Positions 12,043-19,354 of a stretch of DNA of 33,133 nt are shown one piece after another; position 1 is the stretch's first letter, and each line of letters starts with the position of its first letter. Under the pieces are notes generated by a model. It saw only the letters and a list, made by a program, of their open reading frames with translations. It did not search any database and was not told the DNA's origin. Source of the DNA: DASTCC01 sp035711465 (GTDB lineage Bacteria; Acidobacteriota; Vicinamibacteria; Vicinamibacterales; SCN-69-37); the NCBI GenBank assembly GCA_035711465.1, contig DASTCC010000579.1:1-33133 (forward strand). Direction: 5' to 3'. The translations under genes were made by a program, and so were the position numbers.

Positions 12043-13695
12043 CTAGACGCGGCCGCGCGTCGTCGGCTGTTCCGCCTTCGTCACCGGATGATGCTCGTCC
12101 CACCACCGCCGGGCGTCGTCGGTCGTCCAGGTGCCGGCCGTCTGGATCGCGGCCAGCATGCGATCGAGGGTCTGCGCGTCCGGGGGGCGGCCTGAGGGCT
12201 TCTTCGCGAGGCACTGCAGGATCACCTCGTCGAGCGCCGTCGGCACCGGGTACTTCGACTTGTGCGACGGCGGCTCGGGCTCGTTGCGGACGTGCGCGAG
12301 GATCGTCGCCATCGACGTCTCGGCCTTGAAGACCATCTGTCCGGTGAGCAGCCAGTAGCCGACGCAGCCGACCGCGTAGAGATCGGCGCGGCCGTCGATG
12401 ACGGCCTGGCCGAACGCCAGCTCCGGCGCCATGTACGCGGGTGTGCCGGCGCCGAGGTGAACGGCGGTGATCTCGGGCCGGTCGCCGCGGTCCACGTTCT
12501 TGACCAGGCCGAAGTCGAGCACCTTCACGAAATCGGCGTCCGGGCCGAGGCGGCAGGTGAAGATGTTCGCGGGCTTGACGTCGCGATGGATCAGCCCGCG
12601 CGAGTGCGCTTCGCCGAGCGAGTGGCAGACCTGCCGCAGCAGATGGATGGCGCGCGCCGGAGGAACGGGCTCGTACTTGCGCACGAGCGTGTCCAGGCTC
12701 ATGCCGTCGAGGAGCTCCATCACGTAGAAGAACGCGCCTTCGTCGGTGAGACCGAAATCGTGGACGTTGACGGTATGCGTCGATCCGAGCGCGGCGGTGG
12801 CGCGCGCTTCGCGCTCGAAGCGGGCAATCGCCATCGCCCGGCTGTGCGGATCGGTGCCGAGCAGCTCCGGTCGAATCAGCTTGATCGCCGATGGCCGCGC
12901 CAGCATGCGGTGGCGCGCGATCCAGACCTCGCCCATGCCGCCTTCGCCGATGCGATCGACGAGCACGTAGCTGCCGATCTCACGCGCCTTCTTCAGCCGC
13001 ACGCCGTAGTGATAGACGATGCGCGCGCCGACGTAGGCGATGCCGGCGCAGACGTACGTCGTAAACAGAAAATACGTGACGGCGGTGAGCACCGGCACCG
13101 GCAGCGGCAGGCCGCGCACCAGCACGCCATAGGCGACGACCAGCGGGCCGGTAGACGCGGCCGCGAGCGACGCCACCAGCATCCGCTTCGGCGTGTTCGG
13201 CGCCACCAGCGGCAGGATCAGAATCCACACCGACTCCCATGGCACGCCGTTGTACTCGATGAGCGATCGAATCTCGGGAAAGCCGCCCCAGAACTCCGCG
13301 AGCGCGATGCCGAGCGCGCCGAGAATCGCGAAGGCGAGGCCGAGGTCGAGCGACCGCTCCGGGGAAATCGCGTTGCGGCGCGTCAGCGCGAACACCGACG
13401 CGCCGAGCGCAATCGACCACAGTGCGAAGAAGTTCTCGGCCCGCCACATCGAGAGATCCGGTTGAGAGGCGCGCTGGACGAAGAACGGAATCCAGTAGGC
13501 GATCGTGTAGGCCGTCGCATAGATCGCTCCCGCCCAGCCGAGCCGCGTCGCCGATTCCTTGAGAATCTCGGGCGGCAGCGTCGTGATCGGTCCGCCCGTG
13601 TCGGCGTCCTCGCTCGCCGTCGGCAGGTGCGCGCGGTTGACGACGACCGCCGACCGCGTAACCTCCGAATCATCCGTTGCCAGATGCAGTGCCAT
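12043..13695 (-). CDS. Membrane Ser/Thr protein kinase with N-terminal transmembrane domain
   Basis: A 550-residue protein. Residues about 50-230 hold around six hydrophobic helices; the Hanks-type kinase domain follows at about 240-505, so the usual PknB order (kinase first, single TM, sensor) is reversed. Kinase motifs are all present: glycine loop GEGGMGEVW, AIKL lysine, catalytic loop HRDVKPANIF, DFGLVK, and GTPAYMAPE. It should be catalytically competent. The tail ends in a charged TKAEQPTTRGRV. The chosen ATG (MALHLATDDS) gives a plausible start; a GTG 17 codons upstream is possible, and neither has a good ribosome site. The permease gene upstream ends 192 bases away. Substrates and signal are unknown. 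Confidence 0.88.
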   Translation of the reverse strand: MALHLATDDSEVTRSAVVVNRAHLPTASEDADTGGPITTLPPEILKESATRLGWAGAIYATAYTIAYWIPFFVQRASQPDLSMWRAENFFALWSIALGASVFALTRRNAISPERSLDLGLAFAILGALGIALAEFWGGFPEIRSLIEYNGVPWESVWILILPLVAPNTPKRMLVASLAAASTGPLVVAYGVLVRGLPLPVPVLTAVTYFLFTTYVCAGIAYVGARIVYHYGVRLKKAREIGSYVLVDRIGEGGMGEVWIARHRMLARPSAIKLIRPELLGTDPHSRAMAIARFEREARATAALGSTHTVNVHDFGLTDEGAFFYVMELLDGMSLDTLVRKYEPVPPARAIHLLRQVCHSLGEAHSRGLIHRDVKPANIFTCRLGPDADFVKVLDFGLVKNVDRGDRPEITAVHLGAGTPAYMAPELAFGQAVIDGRADLYAVGCVGYWLLTGQMVFKAETSMATILAHVRNEPEPPSHKSKYPVPTALDEVILQCLAKKPSGRPPDAQTLDRMLAAIQTAGTWTTDDARRWWDEHHPVTKAEQPTTRGRV

Positions 13696-13770
13696 GTTCG
13701 CCAGGGAATCGGCAGGACCTGAGCCGCTCGCGCAAAGCCTGAGCACAACAGACGCAGATGGGCTCGGTCG

Positions 13771-13789
13771 TCCGGAGCAGCGCTCCGGA
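13771..13789. repeat. Short perfect inverted repeat upstream of the kinase gene
   Basis: Arms TCCGGAGC (13771-13778) and GCTCCGGA (13782-13789) flank AGC. It lies in the 192-bp gap between the permease stop and the kinase start, 76 bases before the latter. No U-tract follows on either strand, so an operator is as likely as a terminator. Confidence 0.4.
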
Positions 13790-13887
13790 AGGCTCCCGCC
13801 TGCTGAGATGGTATCGCGTGACGGCAGTCCCCTGCAGAGGCGCGTGCCGGTCGGACGGCCGGCGGCGGTATCCCGGGGCAGGAACGG

Positions 13888-16620
13888 CTACGGCATCCGC
13901 AGCGTCGAGATCGGATCGACGTTGGCGGCGCGCCGGGCCGGACCGATGCTCGCCAGCGTCGCCACGACCGCGATCGTCGTCGCCGTCACCGCGTAGGCGA
14001 ACGGATCTCGCGTGTCGGTCTCGTACAGCAGCCGCTCGAGCACGCGGGCCACGACGAAGGCGCCGGCGAGGCCGATGACGAGGCCGACCGCGGTCAGCCG
14101 CACCCCTTCGCCGATGGCCAGCGCCCGCAGTTGCGACGGCGAGGCCCCGAGAGCCGCGCGCAAGCCGAGCTCGCGCCGCCGCATCGAGACGGCGTGACCG
14201 ATGACGCCGTAGATGCCGACAGCGCCGAGGGCCAGCGCCGTGGCGGCGAGTCCGGACAGGAGCAGCGTGGTGTAGCGCTCGCCCGCGATCGACGCGCGCG
14301 CGAGGGAGTCGAACGTCCTGACATCCGAGACCGCGAGCGTCGAATCGAGCGCCCGCACGTCGGCCCGCATCGCCGCCTCGAGCGTTCCCGGCGCCGGGCC
14401 GGCCGACCGGACGACGATGTTCATCAGCCCCCAGCTCGACTGCGTGTGCGGCACGTACATCTGCCGGAACACCTCGCGTTCGCCGAGGCCGGTGTAGCGC
14501 ACCTCGCCGACGACGCCGACGATCTCGCGCAGCACGTTCTCGTCGCGCCACGATCGCACGCGCCTGCCGAGCGGACGCTCCGAGCCGAACATCTGGCGCG
14601 CGAAGCTGCGGCTGACGATCATCACCGGCGTCGAATCGGCGCGGTCCTCTGCCGTGAACGCGCGGCCGTCCAGGATCGGCATCCCGACCGCGCGGAAGTA
14701 GTCGGGGGTGACGACGTTCCACTGCGCGGACACGTCCGGACCGGCCGGCGGCTCGGGCCATCCCTCGAGCAGGAACACCCGCCCCAGCCCGAACCCGCCG
14801 CCGCCGATCGGGACGAACGACGTCGAACCGACAGCCTCGACGCCAGGAATCGTCCGCAGCCGTTCCTCGAGCCGCTGAAAGAATGCCGCCGACTGGGCGG
14901 CGGTTGCGTAGCGCTCGCTGTTCGGCAGCGACAGGCGCGCCGCGATCACGCGGTCGACGTCGACGCCCGAATCGACGTGCTGCAGCTTCGAGAAGCTGCG
15001 GAGCAGCAGCGCGGCCCCCACCAGCAGCACGACCGCACCGGCGACTTCAGCGATGATCAGCGCCTGCCGCAGCACCCGCACGCGTCGCGACGTCCCGGCA
15101 GCGGTCGCCGTGGCGCGAAGGGACGCTTCGGGCTGCGCGCGCGAGACTGCGATCGCGGGCACCAGACCAGAAACGATCACGGCGATCGAGGCGAACGTCG
15201 TGGTTGCGGCAAGCACGCGGAGATCGAGGCCGAGATCGGCGACGAACGGCGTGCCAGCCGGGGCGATGACCTTGAGCCCCTGGATCATCCAGGCCGCAAG
15301 GCCGGCGCCGGCCGCCGCACCGGCAAACGCGAGCAGCACGCTCTCGACCGCGAGCTGCCGCACGATCCGCCAGCGGCTGGCGCCGAGCGCCACCCGCACG
15401 CCGAGCTCGGGCGCGCGCCCGAGCCCTCGAAGCAGACCGAGATGCGCGAGATTCGCGCAGCCGATGAGCAACACCGCGCCGACCGCCGCCAGCATCACCC
15501 ACAGGGCGCGGCGGAGGTTGTCGTCGACCATCTGATCGCGAAGCGGCACCACGCGATTCGTCCAGCCCTTGCGTGCTTCGGGATGATCGCGCTCGAGGCG
15601 CGCGGCGATGCCGGCGACGACCGCATTGGCCTGCTCGACGCTGACGCCGTCCTGGAGCCTCGCGATCGACGCGAAGATCAGGTTGTCGCGTCTGGTGCGG
15701 GTGTCGGCGTCGGCGAGCGCCGGGCGCAGGGGCACGAACAACGCCGCGTTCTCGGGCCACGATTCGCGCGGCGGCAGCACGCCGACGATCTCGTGCGGCA
15801 CGCCGGCGACGCCGATCGACCGGCCGACGACATCGGCGGCGCCGGCGAACGCGCGCTGCCAGAGCGCGTGCGACAGCACGGCGACGCGGGGCGCCTCGGC
15901 CGCGTGATCGGCCGGCTGCAGCGTGCGACCGAGCACCGGCGTCATCGTCAGCACCGTGAAGAACTCCGGCGCGACCTGCATGCCGAGAATCCGCTGCGGA
16001 TCGCCGGCGCCGGTGAGATCGACGGTGATCGGACGCCAGATCGCGGCCGCCGCGAAGGTGCCGGTCTCCTTCTGCCAGTCGAGATAGTCGGCGAAGCTGA
16101 CGCTGGCATCGTCCAGGTCGCGGGCGCGGTTGACGCTGACCGGCACCACCAGCCGATCGGCGTGCGCGTACGGCATCGGCCGGAGAAGGATCGTGTCGAC
16201 GGCCGCAAACAGCGCCGCGTTGGCGCCGATGCCGATGGCGAGCGTGAGGAGCGAGACGATCGCGTAGCCCGGCGCGGCACGCAGCGAGCGCAGCGCGTAG
16301 ATGACGTCGCGGCCGAAGTCGCGGACGACCGAGGCCCGATCGGGCGCCGGTTCAGTCGCGTCGAGCGCGGCGGTCGTCCAGCGATCGGCGATGAGACCGG
16401 GAAGCGCCGTGCGCGCCCGGGCCAGGTCGCTGGGCAGGCGATCGCGTTCGACCGGCAGCGCGTCGGTGGCGAGCGCCAGCGCGGCCTCGGGCGAAAGCCC
16501 GTCGGCGAGGCCGCGTTCGTAGACGTCGGCGAGGTGCTGCGACAACTCGTCCAGGATCTCCGGCTCGTCGCGGAGCGACGGGATCTCGCGGACAACGACG
16601 GCGCGCCAGTCTGGTGTCAT
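13888..16620 (-). CDS. ADOP-type ABC transporter permease with N-terminal prefix domain
   Basis: A 910-residue protein. Residues about 1-90 are a soluble prefix (DEPEILDELSQHLADVYERGLADGLSPEAA) typical of PadR-linked ADOPs; TM1 carries LLTLAIGIGANAALFA (about 124-139), followed by MacB core, FtsX, second core and second FtsX. Recognisable segments are LLIGCANLAHLGLLRGLGRAPELGVRVALGAS, WNVVTPDYFRAVGMPILDGR and MRRRELGLRAALGAS, ending NVDPISTLRMP. No ATPase is adjacent. The ATG follows the PadR stop by 12 bases, with GAGGG just upstream. A cluster-mate of the other copies here but with its own regulator and operator. Substrate unknown. Confidence 0.93.
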   Translation of the reverse strand: MTPDWRAVVVREIPSLRDEPEILDELSQHLADVYERGLADGLSPEAALALATDALPVERDRLPSDLARARTALPGLIADRWTTAALDATEPAPDRASVVRDFGRDVIYALRSLRAAPGYAIVSLLTLAIGIGANAALFAAVDTILLRPMPYAHADRLVVPVSVNRARDLDDASVSFADYLDWQKETGTFAAAAIWRPITVDLTGAGDPQRILGMQVAPEFFTVLTMTPVLGRTLQPADHAAEAPRVAVLSHALWQRAFAGAADVVGRSIGVAGVPHEIVGVLPPRESWPENAALFVPLRPALADADTRTRRDNLIFASIARLQDGVSVEQANAVVAGIAARLERDHPEARKGWTNRVVPLRDQMVDDNLRRALWVMLAAVGAVLLIGCANLAHLGLLRGLGRAPELGVRVALGASRWRIVRQLAVESVLLAFAGAAAGAGLAAWMIQGLKVIAPAGTPFVADLGLDLRVLAATTTFASIAVIVSGLVPAIAVSRAQPEASLRATATAAGTSRRVRVLRQALIIAEVAGAVVLLVGAALLLRSFSKLQHVDSGVDVDRVIAARLSLPNSERYATAAQSAAFFQRLEERLRTIPGVEAVGSTSFVPIGGGGFGLGRVFLLEGWPEPPAGPDVSAQWNVVTPDYFRAVGMPILDGRAFTAEDRADSTPVMIVSRSFARQMFGSERPLGRRVRSWRDENVLREIVGVVGEVRYTGLGEREVFRQMYVPHTQSSWGLMNIVVRSAGPAPGTLEAAMRADVRALDSTLAVSDVRTFDSLARASIAGERYTTLLLSGLAATALALGAVGIYGVIGHAVSMRRRELGLRAALGASPSQLRALAIGEGVRLTAVGLVIGLAGAFVVARVLERLLYETDTRDPFAYAVTATTIAVVATLASIGPARRAANVDPISTLRMP

Positions 16621-16632
16621 GCGGCCCTCTTT

Positions 16633-16971
16633 TCAGCTCGGGGTGATCCGGGCGACGCGATCGAGCGCGGCGACGAGCGAATGCCACTCGCGCCGCTGCT
16701 CGGCGAGCACGCGCCGGCCGGCGGGCGTAATCCGGTAGTAACGGCGCCGGCGCTGGCCGCTCTTCTCCACCCAGCGGCCCTGAATCCAGCCGCGCCGCTC
16801 CATCCGATAGAGCATCGGGTAGAGCGAGGCGACGTGAAAGCGCAGCAACCCGTTCGAGCTCTGATCGATTCGCCAGGCGATGTCGTAGCCGTGCCGGGGC
16901 TGGTCTTCCACCACCGCCAGGACCATCAGTTCGGCGCTGCCCTTCTTGAATTCATGATGCGGTCCCGCCAT
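16633..16971 (-). CDS. PadR-family transcriptional regulator (ADOP-linked)
   Basis: A 112-residue PadR: FKKGSAELMVLAVVEDQPRHGYDIAWRID, LRFHVASLYPMLYRMERRGWIQGRWVEKSGQRRRRYYRITPAGRRVL, and a C-terminal helix. The ATG at 16971 overlaps a CCATATATGG palindrome and has no Shine-Dalgarno sequence, so the mRNA may be leaderless or very short-leadered. It is followed at 12 bases by its permease gene. It is divergent from the ricin-domain gene, so the shared 120-bp region may serve both. Confidence 0.9.
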   Translation of the reverse strand: MAGPHHEFKKGSAELMVLAVVEDQPRHGYDIAWRIDQSSNGLLRFHVASLYPMLYRMERRGWIQGRWVEKSGQRRRRYYRITPAGRRVLAEQRREWHSLVAALDRVARITPS

Positions 16972-16990
16972 ATATGGTCGAACAACATAT
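16968..16990 (-). promoter_or_regulatory. Probable PadR operator
   Basis: ATATG (16972-16976) and CATAT (16986-16990) form inverted arms around 9 bases, overlapping the self-complementary CCATATATGG (16968-16977) that includes the PadR start codon. The AT-rich palindrome at the gene's 5' edge suits autorepression. No clear -35/-10 pair is seen. Confidence 0.45.
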
Positions 16991-17091
16991 CAGACGGCAG
17001 GAACGGAGGGAAGGTTGGCGAGCCGCGATGGCATTCGCGCCGCAATCGCGACAAGATGGAAGTGGCGCCCGGTAGATCGGAGACCGGGATC

Positions 17092-18006
17092 ATGAAGGCA
17101 CTGACGGGCAAGCTCGCGCTGGCGGGCGCGAGCGTCATCGCGTGGGCGGTGACAATCACGCCGCTCGTGGCGGGGCAGCGGTCCGCCGCCGAGACACGCG
17201 CCATCCACCGCTGCGAAGACGAGCTGCAGTTCGCGATCAGCCAGGACACGTCCGGGCGGGCGCCCGAGGCGATCATCGACACCCGGCGCGCGACGGTGAC
17301 GCAGCGCTCGCAGACGGTGCTGGAGATCACCGGCCCGGCGCGCTACGTGCGGGACGGCGCCGACCGCGGCCGCGCGCTCACCTTCCGTTGCTCGGTCGAC
17401 ATGCGGACCGGCCGCGCCACGGCCACCTACCAGTGGACCGGCGGCAGCGTCTTCGATCCGGAATACGACAACCCCGGATACCCGGCGTGGCCGTCAGGCG
17501 GCTACCGGCCGGAGGGCCGCATCTACTTCAGCGGCGGCATTGTCGGCAAAGGCAGCAACCGCGGCCTCGACGTCGAGAATCGCAGCAAGCGCAACCAGGC
17601 CAACATCCAGATCTGGGATTTCAACGGCGCGCCCAATCAGATGTGGGACATCGTCGACCTCGGGCGCGGCGAATACAGCCTCGTCAGCCAGGGCAGTAAT
17701 CGCGTCCTCGACGTGCTCGGCAATGCTGACGGCGCCAACGTCGTCCAGAACCGGTGGCACGGCGGCGACAACCAACGGTGGCGACTCGTCCGGGCCGGCG
17801 GAGGCTTCTTCCAGATCGCCAACGTCGGCAGCGACAAATGCCTCGACGTCCGCGACAAAGGCACGGAGAACGGCGCCGACGTCCAGCAGTGGTCGTGCAG
17901 CATCCAGGACAACCAGCTGTGGCGGCTGGTGCGGAACCCCGGCGGTTATTCCGATCTCAGCGCCTCGGCGGGATCGACCGCCGTCGCGCGGCGCAGCGGC
18001 GGGTAG
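17092..18006 (+). CDS. Secreted ricin-type beta-trefoil lectin-domain protein
   Basis: A 304-residue protein. A signal peptide spans residues 1-28 (LALAGASVIAWAVTITPLVAG, cleavage likely before QRSAAE). Residues about 35-117 are an unrecognised region with two cysteines (C41, C100). Residues about 145-282 form a ricin trefoil with three Q-x-W repeats (Q183-M-W185, Q228-R-W230, Q275-L-W277) and matching LDV segments (GLDVEN, VLDVLG, CLDVRD), so carbohydrate binding is likely. GGAG nine bases before the ATG supports this start; an in-frame ATG 12 codons earlier lacks one. The last ~20 codons (after RNPGGY) are antisense to a decayed permease gene, so the native C-terminus was probably altered. 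Confidence 0.85.
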   Translation: MKALTGKLALAGASVIAWAVTITPLVAGQRSAAETRAIHRCEDELQFAISQDTSGRAPEAIIDTRRATVTQRSQTVLEITGPARYVRDGADRGRALTFRCSVDMRTGRATATYQWTGGSVFDPEYDNPGYPAWPSGGYRPEGRIYFSGGIVGKGSNRGLDVENRSKRNQANIQIWDFNGAPNQMWDIVDLGRGEYSLVSQGSNRVLDVLGNADGANVVQNRWHGGDNQRWRLVRAGGGFFQIANVGSDKCLDVRDKGTENGADVQQWSCSIQDNQLWRLVRNPGGYSDLSASAGSTAVARRSGG

Positions 18007-18425
18007 CTCGCCGCCGCGATCAGTCCGAGGCCCAGGCCGGCGATCGTCACGACGGCGATCTGCCGGCCGATGAGGGGGCGGACGGCGCCGCGCGCCGCGA
18101 TCCGCGCCGAGCGCCATGCGGATGCCGATCTCGCGCCGCCGTTCGCCGACGAGAGACGCGAGCAGGCCATAGAGCCCCAGCGCGGCGCGGACGGCGAAGG
18201 CGCCGAGCGATTCGATCTGGAGGCGCCGGTCGGCCAGCGCGTTGTCGACGGCGTGGCGCATCGTCACCATGGTCGCCACCGGCTGCCGCTCGTCGAGCGA
18301 TCGGACGATGCCGCGGACGAGATCGGCGAGCCGATCCGGATCGCCGTTCGTGCGCACGGCGAGCGCCAGCTGGAGCTGCGGCGCCTGCGGGTACGGGCGA
18401 TACAGGTGCGGCCGATGATCGAGGG
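17946..18425 (-). pseudogene. Decayed C-terminal fragment of an ADOP permease
   Basis: On the minus strand one frame reads RPYPQAPQLQLALAVRTNGD, RSLDERQPVATMVTMRHAVD and LGLYGLLASLVGERRREIGI-RMALGADRGA, the usual end of an ADOP second core and FtsX domain. Near 18090 the homology jumps frame and continues as RPLIGRQIAVVTIAGLGLGLIAAAS, then PPLRRATAVDPAEALRSE and a stop. Besides the frameshift, about 30 residues normally present before the RRAT end (the last membrane helix region) are missing, and nothing of the N-terminal ~700 residues remains. Its 3' end overlaps the 3' end of the ricin-domain gene by 61 bases. Non-functional remnant of a seventh copy. Confidence 0.82.
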
Positions 18426-18476
18426 ATCGCCGCCGAAGCGCTGATGTAAGGTTAAGTGCGTTCGAGCGGACTTCCC

Positions 18477-18881
18477 GTGACCTCAATCCTGCGCAGCATC
18501 GCCGCCGTTCTGGTTGGTTTGATCCTCATCAGCGTCGTCGTCGAAGCGCTCGAGGCGGCGCTGGTGCTCGCCGTGCATGGCGGACTGACGACCGATCCGG
18601 TGGTGTACTTCGGTATCCGGAACCGGCCGTGGTTTCTCGCGCTGAAGCTCGTCTACAACACCGCGGCCGCCGTCCTCGGCGGTTTCCTGACCGCGAGAAT
18701 CGCCGGCCGCCTCGGCCTCGCGCACGGCCTGCTGCTGGCGATCGTGCAGACCGTCGCGTTCGTCTACGCGCTGGCGACGCCCGACATGCGGCAGTGGACG
18801 CCGATCTGGATGTGGCTCGCCCTGATCGTCGTCACCGCCGCGGGGATCGTCGTCGGCGCACGAATGGCGAGGCGGGGATAA
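18477..18881 (+). CDS. Small four-helix membrane protein, unknown function
   Basis: About 134 residues with four hydrophobic segments: SIAAVLVGLILISVVVEALE, LKLVYNTAAAVLGGFLTARI, LAHGLLLAIVQTVAFVYALA and MWLALIVVTAAGIVVGARM, ending in MARRG. It resembles small uncharacterised inner-membrane proteins; I do not recognise the family. The start is GTG 18477 (GCGGA six bases upstream); GTG 18456 in the same frame, with AAGG close before it, would add 7 residues. It follows the permease remnant and precedes a PadR gene, with no visible operon partner. Confidence 0.65.
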   Translation: MTSILRSIAAVLVGLILISVVVEALEAALVLAVHGGLTTDPVVYFGIRNRPWFLALKLVYNTAAAVLGGFLTARIAGRLGLAHGLLLAIVQTVAFVYALATPDMRQWTPIWMWLALIVVTAAGIVVGARMARRG

Positions 18882-18888
18882 AGGGCAA

Positions 18889-18932
18889 GCCTGCAGCCCG
18901 CAGCCCGCAGCCAGCCCGCCCGCAGCCCGCAA
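18889..18932. repeat. GC-rich heptad repeats upstream of a PadR gene
   Basis: GCCTGCA, GCCCGCA, GCCCGCA in register, then degenerate GCCAGCC and CGCCCGC units. They start 8 bases after the membrane-protein stop codon and lie 54 bases before the PadR start, the same placement as the block at 11436. Confidence 0.7.
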
Positions 18933-18949
18933 CCTCTTCCCTTGCCTTC

Positions 18950-18978
18950 CAAGGGGGAACCGCGTTATCTTCCCCTTG
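18950..18978 (+). promoter_or_regulatory. Probable PadR operator
   Basis: CAAGGGGGAA (18950-18959) and TTCCCCTTG (18970-18978) are inverted arms around 10 bases, with one extra G in the left arm. The site lies 8 bases before the PadR ATG. No Shine-Dalgarno sequence separates operator and start codon, which suggests a leaderless or very short leader. Confidence 0.5.
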
Positions 18979-18985
18979 TAACCCT

Positions 18986-19354
18986 ATGGGAGACGCACCG
19001 AAGGCCGGCGGGCCGGACATTCTTCGCGGCACACTCGATCTGCTGATTCTGCGGGCCCTCAGCTGGGGGCCGGCGCACGGCTACACGATTGCCAAGTGGG
19101 TCGAGTCGGCCACCGGCGACGCGCTGGCGCTGAACGAGGGCACCCTGTACCCGGCGCTGCACCGGCTCGAGGAGAAGGGCTGGGTGGCGGCGAAGTGGGG
19201 GACGTCCGAGAACAACCGGCAGGCGAAGTTCTACTCGCTGACCCGGCGCGGCCGGGCGCAGCTCCGCATCGAGACCGACAACTGGCACCGCTACGCCGCG
19301 GCGATGTTCACCGCGCTCGGCGCGCCCGCGCCGGAAAAGCCGAAAGCGAAATGA
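18986..19354 (+). CDS. PadR-family transcriptional regulator (ADOP-linked)
   Basis: A 122-residue PadR: ILRGTLDLLILRALSWGPAHGYTIAKWVE, LNEGTLYPALHRLEEKGWVAAKWGTSENNRQAKFYSLTRRGRAQL and a C-terminal helix (NWHRYAAAMFTAL). This is the classical ADOP-type PadR. Its stop codon overlaps the permease start codon in ATGA, so the two genes are translationally coupled. The frame is open far upstream, but homology starts here and the operator lies just before the ATG. Confidence 0.93.
   Translation: MGDAPKAGGPDILRGTLDLLILRALSWGPAHGYTIAKWVESATGDALALNEGTLYPALHRLEEKGWVAAKWGTSENNRQAKFYSLTRRGRAQLRIETDNWHRYAAAMFTALGAPAPEKPKAK

Noticed and set aside
14131..18006. A 1291-codon open frame on the plus strand
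   Set aside because: Most of it is the reverse shadow of the permease and PadR genes on the minus strand, rich in Arg/Asp/His with no domains. Only the last 304 codons (ricin-domain protein) are real.
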